Positions 35,490 through 43,375 of a DNA stretch of 64,000 bases are shown here, piece after piece; the stretch's first letter is position 1; every line of letters begins with the position of its first letter. This DNA is from Notospermus geniculatus (Eukaryota; Nemertea; Pilidiophora; Heteronemertea; Lineidae): NCBI GenBank assembly GCA_002633025.1, contig NMRB01000603.1, forward strand, positions 148,086-212,085, in the 5' to 3' direction. The translations under genes and the position numbers were made by a program. The notes under the pieces are model-generated. The model was not told the origin of the DNA and did not search any database. It saw nothing but the letters and a program-made list of their open reading frames with translations.

Positions 35490-38222
35490 ATGGAGTGGAA
35501 AGGAACCGCAAAGTCAACAAAGGAGCGTTGGAGACGTTTGGCGTACGAAGTATTACGCAGCCAAGAGAAACAACCTCAGTCGGACGTGGAGGGTGGACAT
35601 GGTGGAGGCGATGTCGATGATAAGTTACCAGAAGTGGTCAGCGAGAAAGGTCTGGCCGACAAGCCAGCCCGCCGCGTGAGTCGACAAAAGGTAACCAAGG
35701 ACAAAAATAATGCCGGTTGTGACTTTCATGAAATCATGGATGTGAATGATGATGCTGACTTTGGCCAGGCAACAGACGATCTCTGCCTCCTCGATGACAG
35801 CTCTGGTGACGACGCCAGCTCCATCAGTCCCCCTTCAAAACCGGTGATTCGGCGAAAGATTCGAAAAGCTTATAATAGAGCTGGTCGTGCTGAAGGTGAT
35901 GAAGATGTGAATCGGGCTGTCCGCATGCGAGCAGGTCCCTCTGGGCAAGATCAAGACGCAAGAGGACCTGGGAGTGAGACACGTGAGAATCTGAGACCAG
36001 GGGCCCTCCCTTGCACAAGTCATTCGCAGGAATTGACGGAACCAATTGGACTCCCCGGATTCGCCCTAATGAGGGAAGAGACACGGACGATTTTGAAGGA
36101 TTTGGAGGAGTCGATAAAGAAAGAAGATTACGAGGATGTCGCTCGATTTCTATTTCACGCCGTGAGAACAGGGTCGAAAGGGGCGGTGAAAGCTATACTG
36201 GGCATCATGAAAAAGTACGAGCTGAATATCTGTGACAACTCATTTCGGGAGCAAATGTCCGGGGCAAGTGTACTCCACACTGCTCTTTTGTTTAATGAAG
36301 AGGACATCAGTCGTCTGCTCATCACTAAATATCCAGGCCTCATTTCCCTCAAATATGAGTCAGAGCAATTAACAAACCAGACAGCTTTCCACATCGCAGC
36401 AGCCAAAGGACAGTGTGAAATGTTAGACCTCATGCTTCACCACTGTGAATCTAAAGAAAAGGGTGTGGAGTTACTCAATACTAAAGCAAACGGTACGTAC
36501 TTCACGGAAGAGCACCAAGCGGGCACCCTTGCTCTCACTGCTGCTGTGTGGGGTGGCCACAGCGAGATGTTGGGTATGTTGATAGAAAAGGGGGCAGACC
36601 TGGGCTGTACATTTCACAATGGGAACACGGTCCTGCACTTTATCATCGAACAGTCCGTTACATATCCTAAGAGCGACATACCCAAGAAGCTTTTCGACGA
36701 AGTGTGCAACAAATGTGCTATCTGGAGGCAACAGGGAAAGGTCAACCTGAACACCAGTTGGAGGACCAGGAAAGAAGAAGTAAGCCAAACGATGTCGAAA
36801 AATACTGAAATGATTCTGCGGGTTGAGGCCCTTCGCAATCTCCTCTCCATCAGGAACGACGCCAATCAAAATGTACTATCCCTTGCTGTCCACCTTCGTT
36901 CAAACCTAACCAGACACATTTTGAACTTAGAACACGTTTACAAACAGCAGCAGGCGAAGTTTGGTGTCCTTTCATGGTCAATGTATGACGTCACAGAGGT
37001 CACAAGTTTCGGCCCACCGGGTAAGCGAATTTGCCGGTACAATCCAGGTAGTATCCTTCACATCATCGGACACAGTACTAAACTGGCGACCAGAGATGAA
37101 GATTTGGACAAAGATATCATCGAGGAGAAGCCAATCAAAACGCTTGTGCGGATGAAGTGGAAGACGTATCGCACTGTTTACATCATTTGGTGTCTCATCC
37201 ACTTCCTTCTGATGGTAGGCCTCTCAATTGTGTCCCTGTACTTCCACAAACCCAAAGAAAACACAACCGCTGAGTTTGTGGCAGACAAAAACGCAACCAG
37301 TAATGCTATTTATAGTGCCATAAAGGAATTATCAGGACTAACCCAGGAAGAACATGTTCTTCACTTGTGGTATTTAGTGTTCGGTCTCATCCCTCTGATA
37401 TACCTTATACTAGAAATTGTAGACATCGTCTCGACTGCAAACAACTCCGCGAAGTCCCTGCCAACGAAAAACCAATGGAAGTCGTATATCCACATGAAAC
37501 GCTTTTATGAGTGGTCCGCCACCGGAAATGGACCCTCTCGGTTGAATCTCGTCATCTTCAGTATATTTGTGGAAATTTGGATTTATATGCATATGATACG
37601 GTCGCATAACCAGGACATCCCTCTGTCATTTGCCATGGTTCTCGGCTGGCTTTTCATGGTGTTTTTCACCCGGGCCTGTCAATTGACCTGCCGATTCTCG
37701 GTTATGATGCAGAAAATGTTCTTCCATGATTGCGTCTACTTTTTACTGATCTTCGTCTTTTTCTTGTTGGGGTTCACCACGGCTATGCACGTCCTGCTCG
37801 TGGATGGAGCTAGGTCTGATGTGCAGGTCTGGAACACTCTGTACGGGATGTTGAACCTGGTGACTGACGCAGGTGAGAAGGAAACAGGTGAGTACACAAG
37901 GATTCCAATGGTTGGTATGGTTCTTCTCAGCGTCTATGCCGTGGTGTCCGTCATTTTGTTGTTAAACATGCTCATAGCAATGATGAACACGTCCTACGAA
38001 GTCGTGAAAGAATCAAGGACCAATATCTGGCGATACCAACAGTTGTCAATCATGCTTATGTTGGAGCGACGCCTGTGGTGGTGGAAATGGCTTTGTGACA
38101 GATCCCAAGATGACGTCATGGAAGCAAATAAAAGGGAGGAGGAGGAGGAGATGCCAACGAGGCTTTTGTTATTAGTTGCGGAACCATCCAGCGATGCAGG
38201 TCGACAGTGGAACTCGGTTTGA
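35490..38222 (+). CDS. TRPV-type cation channel, copy A (intronless)
   Basis: Predicted plasma-membrane cation channel of the transient receptor potential vanilloid (TRPV) family, 910 residues. Residues 1-240 are charged and low complexity. Residues about 250-460 resemble the TRPV ankyrin domain, with the hallmarks ASVLHTALL, NQTAFHIAAAKGQ and GNTVLHFI. Six membrane segments follow at about 560-580, 624-650, 684-705, 710-735, 745-770 and 806-834. The S4-S5 linker FFTRACQLTCRFSVMMQKMF matches TRPV linkers, the pore loop contains NLVTDAGE, and S6 reads LLLNMLIAMMN followed by a TRP helix (NIWRYQQLSIMLMLERRLWW). The S1-S2 loop has possible N-glycosylation sites (NTT, NAT). The pore Asp and the S6/TRP-helix wording are closest to TRPV5/6 as I recall them, but subfamily is not certain. 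The open frame continues upstream to 35388 without an ATG before 35403. I chose ATG 35490 because the sequence before it is not kept in frame in copy B. No intron interrupts the CDS, which is unusual for TRPV genes. Confidence 0.9.
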   Translation: MEWKGTAKSTKERWRRLAYEVLRSQEKQPQSDVEGGHGGGDVDDKLPEVVSEKGLADKPARRVSRQKVTKDKNNAGCDFHEIMDVNDDADFGQATDDLCLLDDSSGDDASSISPPSKPVIRRKIRKAYNRAGRAEGDEDVNRAVRMRAGPSGQDQDARGPGSETRENLRPGALPCTSHSQELTEPIGLPGFALMREETRTILKDLEESIKKEDYEDVARFLFHAVRTGSKGAVKAILGIMKKYELNICDNSFREQMSGASVLHTALLFNEEDISRLLITKYPGLISLKYESEQLTNQTAFHIAAAKGQCEMLDLMLHHCESKEKGVELLNTKANGTYFTEEHQAGTLALTAAVWGGHSEMLGMLIEKGADLGCTFHNGNTVLHFIIEQSVTYPKSDIPKKLFDEVCNKCAIWRQQGKVNLNTSWRTRKEEVSQTMSKNTEMILRVEALRNLLSIRNDANQNVLSLAVHLRSNLTRHILNLEHVYKQQQAKFGVLSWSMYDVTEVTSFGPPGKRICRYNPGSILHIIGHSTKLATRDEDLDKDIIEEKPIKTLVRMKWKTYRTVYIIWCLIHFLLMVGLSIVSLYFHKPKENTTAEFVADKNATSNAIYSAIKELSGLTQEEHVLHLWYLVFGLIPLIYLILEIVDIVSTANNSAKSLPTKNQWKSYIHMKRFYEWSATGNGPSRLNLVIFSIFVEIWIYMHMIRSHNQDIPLSFAMVLGWLFMVFFTRACQLTCRFSVMMQKMFFHDCVYFLLIFVFFLLGFTTAMHVLLVDGARSDVQVWNTLYGMLNLVTDAGEKETGEYTRIPMVGMVLLSVYAVVSVILLLNMLIAMMNTSYEVVKESRTNIWRYQQLSIMLMLERRLWWWKWLCDRSQDDVMEANKREEEEEMPTRLLLLVAEPSSDAGRQWNSV

Positions 38223-38782
38223 TAATAAGTGCTGATCATAGTGTTTGTGTAGTGAATACAGATCATCGGTTGTGTTATCATTCTTGCGCAGAGTTGTATC
38301 CTCATGGTAATTCTGCCAATCACTCGGTACGGGAAAAGCCAACTTCACGAAATGTCTGATGGGAAAATGGCGACATTTTACCCCTCAAAGGACGAATCAG
38401 ACCATTTGGAAGAGAAGAGTACAGCAAGACAAGAACGCAAGCCATTGATCTTCCTAGAACTAGTACTTCTGTTTGAGAGCCTGCTGTTAATTTAAGCCCT
38501 TAACGTTGTCTTATAGTAGGTTACAAGGTTAGTATCCTTAATCCACAACTACATGTACATGTTTATAGTTTTGTAACAAGAATCCGTAGTATCCGTCGAG
38601 TTCGTAATTCGACAAGTCGATTTGGTCACTTTTCATTTGTATTGCGATTTCCCCACAAAGTGCCCTTGATTATACTGAGTGGAGAAAAAAGGGGCCGAGT
38701 CGCGATAGAACGATTGGCGCTCGTTTGATCGGGATGACATGAGGTCATGTGCTACCCTTGGCACTCATGTTGTCGATGTCGC
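38223..38782 (+). repeat. downstream module of TRPV unit A
   Basis: 3' flank of TRPV copy A, matching 46112-46800 after copy B in patches (for example GCCAACTTCACGAAATGTC and the GAACGATTGGCGC.CGTTTGATCGGGATGACATG block). The last part of this block also recurs without a gene at 48877-48993. It probably includes the 3' UTR. I see no clear AATAAA close to the stop. Confidence 0.65.
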
Positions 38783-39391
38783 TCTTTACACTAACGAACA
38801 AAGTTTTATTTACGAATGAGATCTACCCTTCTTTCAACACCAGCCTAAAATAGTTGGCTTATCTCCTGCACTTGAGGATATAATTCTTATAATAACTGAT
38901 GAAATCTTCTAGGCTATGAGTAAAGATTTTATTTGTGATATTTCTAGGGAGGGAATTGTAGAGATGAACTGAGCTGTATCTTGCTGTTAGTTTCGCAAAA
39001 TTATGTGTACAGAAGGGTATTGTGAAATTTCTTCGATTTCTGGTATGATGTGTTTGGTTAGTATTAATCGTGAAGAAGTCTTCCATTAAATATTCCGGTA
39101 GGTTGTTATTAAAGTATTTGTAGAGAAATTTGGCTTGAATAAGTGAATGAAGGTCCGGTAGTTTCAGTATCTGTAGATGTTTAAACAAGGGTTCAGTGTG
39201 AGCTAATGGGTGGCTTCTTGTAGATTTTGTCATAGTCATAACCCCAGGATAGCAATTGGTAGTTAAGGTGGGAAGATAGCAGAGAATGATAAACGGTTAA
39301 CAGTGTACTTTGGGGTAAATGAATGTAATTATTAGTGACTTGAATGTAAATCACGTTTTTGTTTTAAAAGAAGTAGATACGTAGCTAGCCT
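38783..39391 (-). mobile_element. LINE 3' end, tail copy 1
   Basis: 5'-truncated non-LTR retrotransposon in minus orientation. The open stretch 38859-39239 reads as the C-terminal part of a reverse transcriptase, with HPLAHTEPLFKHLQILKLPD, NNLPEYLMEDFF and HTRNRRN, the wording typical of the region after the RT core in many invertebrate LINEs. The 3' end, at the low coordinate, carries AATAAA followed by a short tail (TTTGTTCGTTAGTGTAAAG). A dead fragment. Confidence 0.75.
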
Positions 39392-39910
39392 AAAATACTT
39401 GGCTTATCTCCTGCACTTGAGGATATATTTTTTATAATAACTGATGAAACCTTCTAGACTATGAGTAAAGATTTTATTTGTGATATTTCTAGGAAGGGAA
39501 TTGTAGAGATGGACTGAGCTGTATCTTACTGTTAGTTTCGCAAAATTTATGTGTACAGAAGGGTATTCTCAAATTTCTTCGATTTCTGGTATGGTGTGTT
39601 TGGTTAGTAATCGTGAAGAAGTCTTCCATGAAATATTCGGGTAGGTTGTTATTAAAGTATTTGTAGAGAAATTTGGCTTGAATAAGTGAATGAAGGTCCG
39701 GTAGTTTCAGTATCTGTAGATGTTTAAACAAGGGTTCAGTGTGGGCTAATGGGTGGCTTCCGTTGATGATGCGGATAGCTCTTTTTTGTATCTTGTAGAT
39801 TTTGTATTGGTCATAACCCCAGGATAGCAATTGGTAGTTAAGGTGGGTGGATAGCAGAGAATGATGAACGGTTAACAGTGTAGTTTGGGGTAAATGAATG
39901 TAATTAGTGA
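39392..39910 (-). mobile_element. LINE 3' end, tail copy 2
   Basis: Second head-to-tail fragment of the same LINE. The open stretch 39489-39830 includes YKIQKRAIRIINGSHPLAHT and the NNLPEYFMEDFF block, then frameshifts relative to copy 4 near its end. It lacks the terminal AATAAA part. Its upstream (high-coordinate) side is cut by SINE sequence. Confidence 0.75.
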
Positions 39911-40020
39911 CTTATGCGACGGTCCGTGGGTTCGATTCTGGTAGGAAGCAATGTCTTTCACCTTAAAAACTCGGTTTCTATTTCATATTCTTTACTTGTA
40001 TCTCCATTATTTGTGACCCC
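39911..40020 (+). mobile_element. SINE fragment (tRNA-headed family)
   Basis: Starts inside the tRNA-like head: GGTCCGTGGGTTCGATTCTG carries a B-box-like GGTTCGATTC. It continues into the body (GGAAGCAATGTCTTTCACC, AAAAACTCGGTTTC). 5'-truncated copy of the element at 40131-40266. Confidence 0.6.
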
Positions 40021-40130
40021 TCGCATAACATAAAACTGTTTGGGTTCGGAGATTGTTTGGACTACTCGCAGGGTACTTATGGACGCCTCGTTTAAACCTG
40101 GGCCATTGAACCATCTTTTTTTGAAGATGG

Positions 40131-40266
40131 GGATTTGGCCTAGTGGTTTAAGGCGTGCTGCCCCTTAGTGCTGGCGATTGATGCCTCATGCGAGGGTCCG
40201 TGGCTTCGATTCTGGTAGGAAGCAATGTCTTTCACCTTAAAAACTCGGTTTCTATTTCATATTCTC
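40131..40266 (+). mobile_element. tRNA-headed SINE, full-length-like copy
   Basis: The head resembles a Leu/Ser-type tRNA with a long variable arm: an A-box-like TGGCCTAGTGG near 40136 and a B-box-like GGCTTCGATTC near 40203. A shared body follows (AGGAAGCAATGTCTTTCACC). Two other copies in the window (39911-40020, 29290-29400) support a dispersed family. It lies inside the LINE array. Confidence 0.65.
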
Positions 40267-40267
40267 A

Positions 40268-40492
40268 ATTAGTGACTTGAATGTTGATGATGCGATAGCT
40301 CTTTTTTGTATCTTGTAGATTTTGTCATAGTCATAACCCCAGGATAGCAATTGGTAGTTGAGGTGGGAGGATAGCAGAGAATGATAAACGGTTTACAGTG
40401 TACTTTGGGGTAAATGAATGTAATTAGTGACTTGAATGTACATGTAAATCACGTTTTTGTTTTAAAAGAAGTAGATACTTAGGTAGGTTATT
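40268..40492 (-). mobile_element. LINE 3' end, short fragment 3
   Basis: Fragment holding only the part around the KIQKRAI codons and the sequence upstream of it (AATTAGTGACTTGAATG to AAGTAGATACTTAGGTAGG on the + strand). It abuts a full SINE copy on its left. Confidence 0.65.
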
Positions 40493-41134
40493 TTTCTTTA
40501 CACTAACGAACAAAGTTTTATTTACGAATGAGATCTACCCTTCTTTCAACACCAGCCTAAAATACTTGGCTTATCTCCTGCACTTGAGGATATATTTCTT
40601 ATAATAACTGATGAAACCTTCTAGACTATGAGTAAAGGTTTTATCCGTGATATTTCTAGGGAGGGAATTGTGGAGATGAACTGAGCTGTATCTTACTGTT
40701 AGTTCAGCAAAATTGTGTGTACAGAAGGGTATTGTCAAATTTCTTCGATTTCTGGTATGATGTGTTTGGTTAGTAATCGTGAAGAAGTCTTCCATGAAAT
40801 ATTCGGGTAGGTTGTTATTAAAATATTTGTAGAGAAATTTGGCTTGAATAAGTGAATGAAGGTCCGGTAGTTTCAGTATCTGTAGATGTTTAAACAAGGG
40901 TTCTGTGTGGGCTAATGGGTGGCTTCCGTTGATGATGCGGATAGCTCTTTTTTGTATCTTGTAGATTTTGTCATAGTCATAACCCCAGGATAGCAATTGG
41001 TAGTTAAGGTGGGAGGATAGCAGAGAATGATAAACGATTAACAGTGTACTTTGGGGTAAATCATTAGTGACTTGAATGTAAATCACGTTTTTGTTTTACA
41101 AGAAGTAGATACTTTACATGTAGGTAGGTTATTT
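40493..41134 (-). mobile_element. LINE 3' end, tail copy 4 (longest)
   Basis: Best preserved fragment. The 171-codon open frame 40571-41086 ends in a true stop and covers the whole RT C-terminal region: YHSLLSSHLNYQLLSWGYD, QKRAIRIING, HTEPLFKHLQILKLPDLHSL, NNLPEYFMEDFF, HTRNRRN, SLPRNIT and a Lys/Arg-rich end. The catalytic RT motifs lie upstream and are absent, so it is not active. Copy 5 follows directly with a period of about 645 bp. Confidence 0.8.
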
Positions 41135-41774
41135 TTCTTTACACTAACAAATAAAGTTTGATTTACGAATGAGATCTACCCTTCTTTCAATACCAGGCTA
41201 AAATACTTGGCACTTGAGGATATATTTCTTATAATAACTGCTGAAACCTTCTAGACTGTGAGTAAAGATTTTATCTGTGATATTTCTAGGATGGGAATTG
41301 TAGAGATGAACTGAGCTGTATATATCTTACTGTTAGTTTCGCAAAATTATGTGTACAGAAGGGTATTGTCAAATTTCTTCGATTTCTGGTATGGTGTGTA
41401 TGTCTTTGGTTAGTAATCGTGAAGAAGTCTTCCATGAAATATTCGGGTAGGTTGTTATTAAAGTATTTGTAGAGAAGTTCGGCTTGAATAAGTGAATGAA
41501 GGTCCGGTAGTTTCAGTATCTGTAGGTGTTTAAACAAGGGTTCAGTGTGGGCTAATGGGTGGCTTCTGTTGATGATGTGGATAGCTCTTTTTTGTATCTT
41601 GTAGACTTTGTCATAGTCATAACCCCAGGATAGCAATTGGTAGTTAAGGTGGGAGGACAGCAGCGAATGATAAACAGTTAACAGTGTACTGTGGGGTAAA
41701 TGAATGTAATTAGTGACTTGAATGTAAATCACGTTTTTGTTTCAGAAGAAGTAGATACTTAGGTAGATTATATT
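41135..41774 (-). mobile_element. LINE 3' end, tail copy 5
   Basis: Open stretch 41286-41732, with the same blocks as copy 4 and small indels near the HTRNRRN motif that shift the end of the frame. AATAAA is present near the low-coordinate end. Confidence 0.75.
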
Positions 41775-41875
41775 TCTTTACACTAACGAATAAAGTTTTA
41801 TTTACGAATGAGATCTCCCTTCTTTCAATACCAGCCTAAAATACTTGGCTTATCTCCTGCACTCAGTCAGTACAA
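41775..41875 (-). mobile_element. LINE 3' end, fragment 6
   Basis: Only the terminal part (ACTAACGAATAAAGTTTTAT to GGCTTATCTCCTGCACTCAG on the + strand). The same fragment followed by the same TRPV-unit flank recurs at 46935-47035 and 49110-49205, so this junction was duplicated with the TRPV units. Confidence 0.65.
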
Positions 41876-41908
41876 TCATGTGTGGCCACGTAGGTGGTAG
41901 GCCTACAT

Positions 41909-42249
41909 GGTCGACATTGCGTCTTAAAGCAACTCGCGGCAACTAGCTTTCCGGCGATGGAAGCAACTCGGAGTGACTGATTAGTTGCCGATTTTGTGGA
42001 CCTGAGCGCGCTTGCGTCTCCGAGCAACTGCCGGATCCGCGAGTTGCTAATGTTGTACTTTTCGGCGACAAGTTGTTGGAATGGACCGAGGGCATGGAAG
42101 ACGCACTATCGACATGAGCGTCCTGTTCGAGGTAACTGCCGGTTGCTCCGAGATCCTGTCAATCAGAAAAATGTCGACCTCAATCCTGCGCGTGGTGGTT
42201 TTTTGATCTGCGGCGGATCCATCGAGTTGTTCAAGACGCAGTGTCGACC
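41909..42249. mobile_element. 341-bp inverted-end element at TRPV unit B
   Basis: Ends GGTCGACATTGCGTCTTAAA and CAAGACGCAGTGTCGACC. Several GCAACTCG/CGAGTTG repeats inside. It interrupts the unit-B flank; units C and D are contiguous there. Confidence 0.75.
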
Positions 42250-42262
42250 TGTAAGCCCCTTA

Positions 42263-43375
42263 AGGGCCGCCGTGAAGTTCCCTTCTGATCACAGGACTCC
42301 CATCACAACTTGCACTTGTTGCTACATAAGACTCTAAGAGATGAATGTTCCCTGAAGCCCATCAGCCACCCTCGAATTTCATGGCAAATCTCGCAAACGC
42401 GTGGTACGCATTGTTTCAGACCAACATTGGTAAGATATAGGCTAAAGCCGTTGGAAATACATGTATACTTTTGCACTATTCGCCAACTGTCGCATTTCTC
42501 CTACGTGGAGATTTGGACGGGCGGGACATCAGACAAAGGAGAAGAAAAGGCTAACATTTTGTTCTTTGAATACTCTACGTAGCCAGCGAACTGACGAACT
42601 GTTCTACTTTGGTATGCATAAATCATTTTCACCAATGTTGGGGGTGAGAAGGTCGGTATCGAAGTCATGCATGATGGACCATGACGAGAAAAACGCTGTA
42701 AACTAGCAAAGTAGGCCTAATCAATGTTTACGGTCCAGACATGTTTTGGCTAAAATCGCATACATGTATCTCAATTGTTCTGAATGATATGTCGTCGATG
42801 CATTTGTGGCAAAATAATTGATAACAGAAAGTCGTTTTTTCAAAACTCTGCTATTCAGAAGTTGCCCTCAAAACGAGTGGGATCATCTGACTATACATAA
42901 TTTGTGTATCGTACACAGAGCAGGGCTGTCAATCTTTCCGTGATCTGACATGAAAACATGCTAGCCATGAAGGTGTTTCACAAATCGAGACACAGCTGAA
43001 GCGCGATTATTCCTCTGTCCGACACGGTCCCAAACAGACTGCCAGGGCAGATTAGGCTCATAAACTGTCATTGTTGAAGTGCAGACTCTTCAGAGACAAG
43101 AGGGCATCATCTAGTCAAACCGGGACAAAGCACGCGTAAGTAGGCTGGTCCTTTCTGAATCAAACCATCTCAAAAAGAAAAAAAGTATTGAATGAAGAAA
43201 CGAGGTGGTCCTTCACAACTTTGACATCGGTTGGGACGAAAGAGTCTGTGTCTTCGCTGTAAATTGAGATAGAGCCGTGCTATATAGATTTGATGCTATG
43301 TTTCAGATTTCGCTCTGCTCAGGCAATTGTCAGGGAATTGCTAGGCCTGCACCTGCCACCATTCTGAATCGAAAC
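42263..43375 (+). repeat. upstream module of TRPV unit B
   Basis: Counterpart of 34672-35489, preceding TRPV copy B. It extends further upstream than in unit A and shares that extra part (GAAGTTCCC, TTCCCTGAAG, GGTACGCATTGTTT and following) with units C and D. A 341-bp element with inverted ends (41909-42249) has inserted at its left edge. Confidence 0.75.
43280..43288 (+). promoter_or_regulatory. possible TATA box of TRPV copy B
   Basis: CTATATAGA, identical in sequence and context to the motif before TRPV copy A. It lies 87 bases before ATG 43376. A tttcag acceptor-like site follows here too (ends 43306). Confidence 0.35.

Noticed and set aside
36471-36869. 132-codon minus-strand frames under both TRPV genes
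   Set aside because: Antisense shadows of a conserved coding region; they recur at 44360-44758 only because the sense codons are conserved.
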